Shown here piece by piece: positions 4,698 to 5,379 of a DNA stretch of 5,379 bases. Origin of the DNA: Burkholderiaceae bacterium. Its GTDB lineage: Bacteria; Pseudomonadota; Gammaproteobacteria; Burkholderiales; Burkholderiaceae_E. Where the stretch lies: positions 1 to 5,379 of the forward strand of contig JAHYJF010000238.1 of NCBI GenBank assembly GCA_019428955.1, given 5' to 3'. Under the pieces are notes generated by a model. It saw only the letters and a program-made list of their open reading frames with translations. It did not search any database and was not told where the DNA came from. How positions within the stretch are numbered: the first letter of the stretch is position 1; each line of letters opens with the position of its first letter. A program made the translations under genes and the position numbers.

Positions 4698-5379
4698 AGC
4701 TCGCGACCCCAGTTCTGCCCGACCAGGTCCTTGCCGAAACTGTGGTGCGGCTCTTCCTCGAGCAGCTCGAAACCGAGCGTCTCGTAGATCCGGCGCGCGG
4801 CATCCAGCCCGGCGTTGGTCCACAGCACCATCCGCCGATAGCCGGCTTCCCGAGCGAAGCGCAGGCACTCCTCGACCAGGCGCCGCCCGAGGCCCAGTCC
4901 CCGCGCCGACGCATCGACGTAGAGCATGCGCAGCTTGGCGGTCTCGTCGTCCTGGCGCACCACGAACACCGAGCCGACCACCGCGCCGTCGCACTCGGCT
5001 ATCCAGCAGCGCTCCTTGCCGGGGAGGAACTCGCGCGCGAAGCGGGCCACGATCTCGGCCAGCAGCGCTTCGAAGGTCCAGTCCCAGCCGTATTCGCGGG
5101 CATAGAGCAAGGCCTGCTGCTGGACGACCAGCCCGAGGTCGCCGGGCGCCGGGTCCCTGAGGATGAAATCAGGCCGGACCCTGGCTCGATCGAGCAAGCG
5201 CTCAACCCCGGCCATCGCCGCGACCAGCTCCGCCTGCTCGCGGTCCGAGAGCTTGCGCAGCATTGCGGCCACCTCGCGCGCCGAGGCGGCATCGAGCCGC
5301 CCGAACACCTTGCGCCCGGTCGCGCTGAGGTGCAGCGTCAGACGCCGGGCATTGCCCGGGGCGGGCTCGCGCTTGACCA
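4694..5379 (-). CDS. MarR-type regulator fused to GNAT N-acetyltransferase, 5' end cut by window
   Basis: The 227 visible C-terminal residues comprise two parts. Residues 1-64 look like the wing and C-terminal dimerisation helices of a MarR-family helix-turn-helix protein: the wing VKREPAPGNARRLTLHLSATG, then helices with LDAASAREVAAMLRKLSDRE ending in GVERLLDRA. From about 69 a GNAT domain begins (PDFILRDPAPGDLG). It includes CWIAECDGAVVGSVFV (124-139), the acetyl-CoA loop with LYVDASARGLGLGRRLV (152-168) and LGFELLEE (201-208). This matches the known MarR-GNAT architecture of bifunctional helix-turn-helix/acetyltransferase proteins. A GTG at 5308 could start a GNAT-only protein, but the frame stays open with MarR-like sequence to the window edge, so that start is rejected. 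The stop overlaps the next gene's GTG (GTGA). The acyl acceptor and regulatory target cannot be read from the sequence. Confidence 0.88.
   Translation of the reverse strand, partial: VKREPAPGNARRLTLHLSATGRKVFGRLDAASAREVAAMLRKLSDREQAELVAAMAGVERLLDRARVRPDFILRDPAPGDLGLVVQQQALLYAREYGWDWTFEALLAEIVARFAREFLPGKERCWIAECDGAVVGSVFVVRQDDETAKLRMLYVDASARGLGLGRRLVEECLRFAREAGYRRMVLWTNAGLDAARRIYETLGFELLEEEPHHSFGKDLVGQNWGREL

Noticed and set aside
4994..5308. GTG at 5308 as the start of a stand-alone GNAT protein
   Set aside because: The frame continues upstream to the window edge and encodes MarR wing-like sequence, so the GTG is internal to a longer fused protein.

Overview
The window is high-GC bacterial chromosome, read almost entirely on the minus strand. 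MraZ, RsmH, FtsL and FtsI sequences, together with a class A RNase P RNA next to mraZ, point to a proteobacterium, most likely a betaproteobacterium. That placement is inferred from protein resemblance; no phylogeny was run.

Layout in transcription order (right to left). (1) 5379-4694: the 3' part of a MarR-type helix-turn-helix protein fused to a GNAT acetyltransferase, cut by the window edge. (2) 4697-4206: a 163-residue protein of the EamA/DMT transporter type, translationally coupled to the first gene by a GTGA overlap and much shorter than the usual ten-helix form. (3) About 4196-3757: rnpB, the RNase P RNA. Its likely -10 box begins with the stop codon of the transporter-like gene. (4) 3756-3497: a gene-free, relatively AT-rich control region. 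It holds two hairpins without U-tracts, two overlapping candidate sigma70 promoters, and a phased array of TGGG-type boxes that looks like the MraZ autoregulatory operator. (5) 3496-1: the start of the division and cell wall (dcw) cluster, mraZ-rsmH-ftsL-ftsI. It is tightly packed (gaps of 8 and 11 bases, then a one-base stop/start overlap) and runs off the left edge inside the ftsI 3' end.

The dcw genes form one functional unit. MraZ is the operon regulator, RsmH methylates 16S rRNA, FtsL is a divisome scaffold protein and FtsI (PBP3) is the septal transpeptidase. rnpB is an independent housekeeping RNA gene placed just upstream, an arrangement also known from Pseudomonas. I see no mobile element, CRISPR array, tRNA gene or defence system, and no convincing new multi-gene system. 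The points most worth a second look are the MraZ operator merged with the mraZ -10 box, the internally shortened EamA protein whose stop codon sits in the rnpB -10, and the unusual rsmH start.
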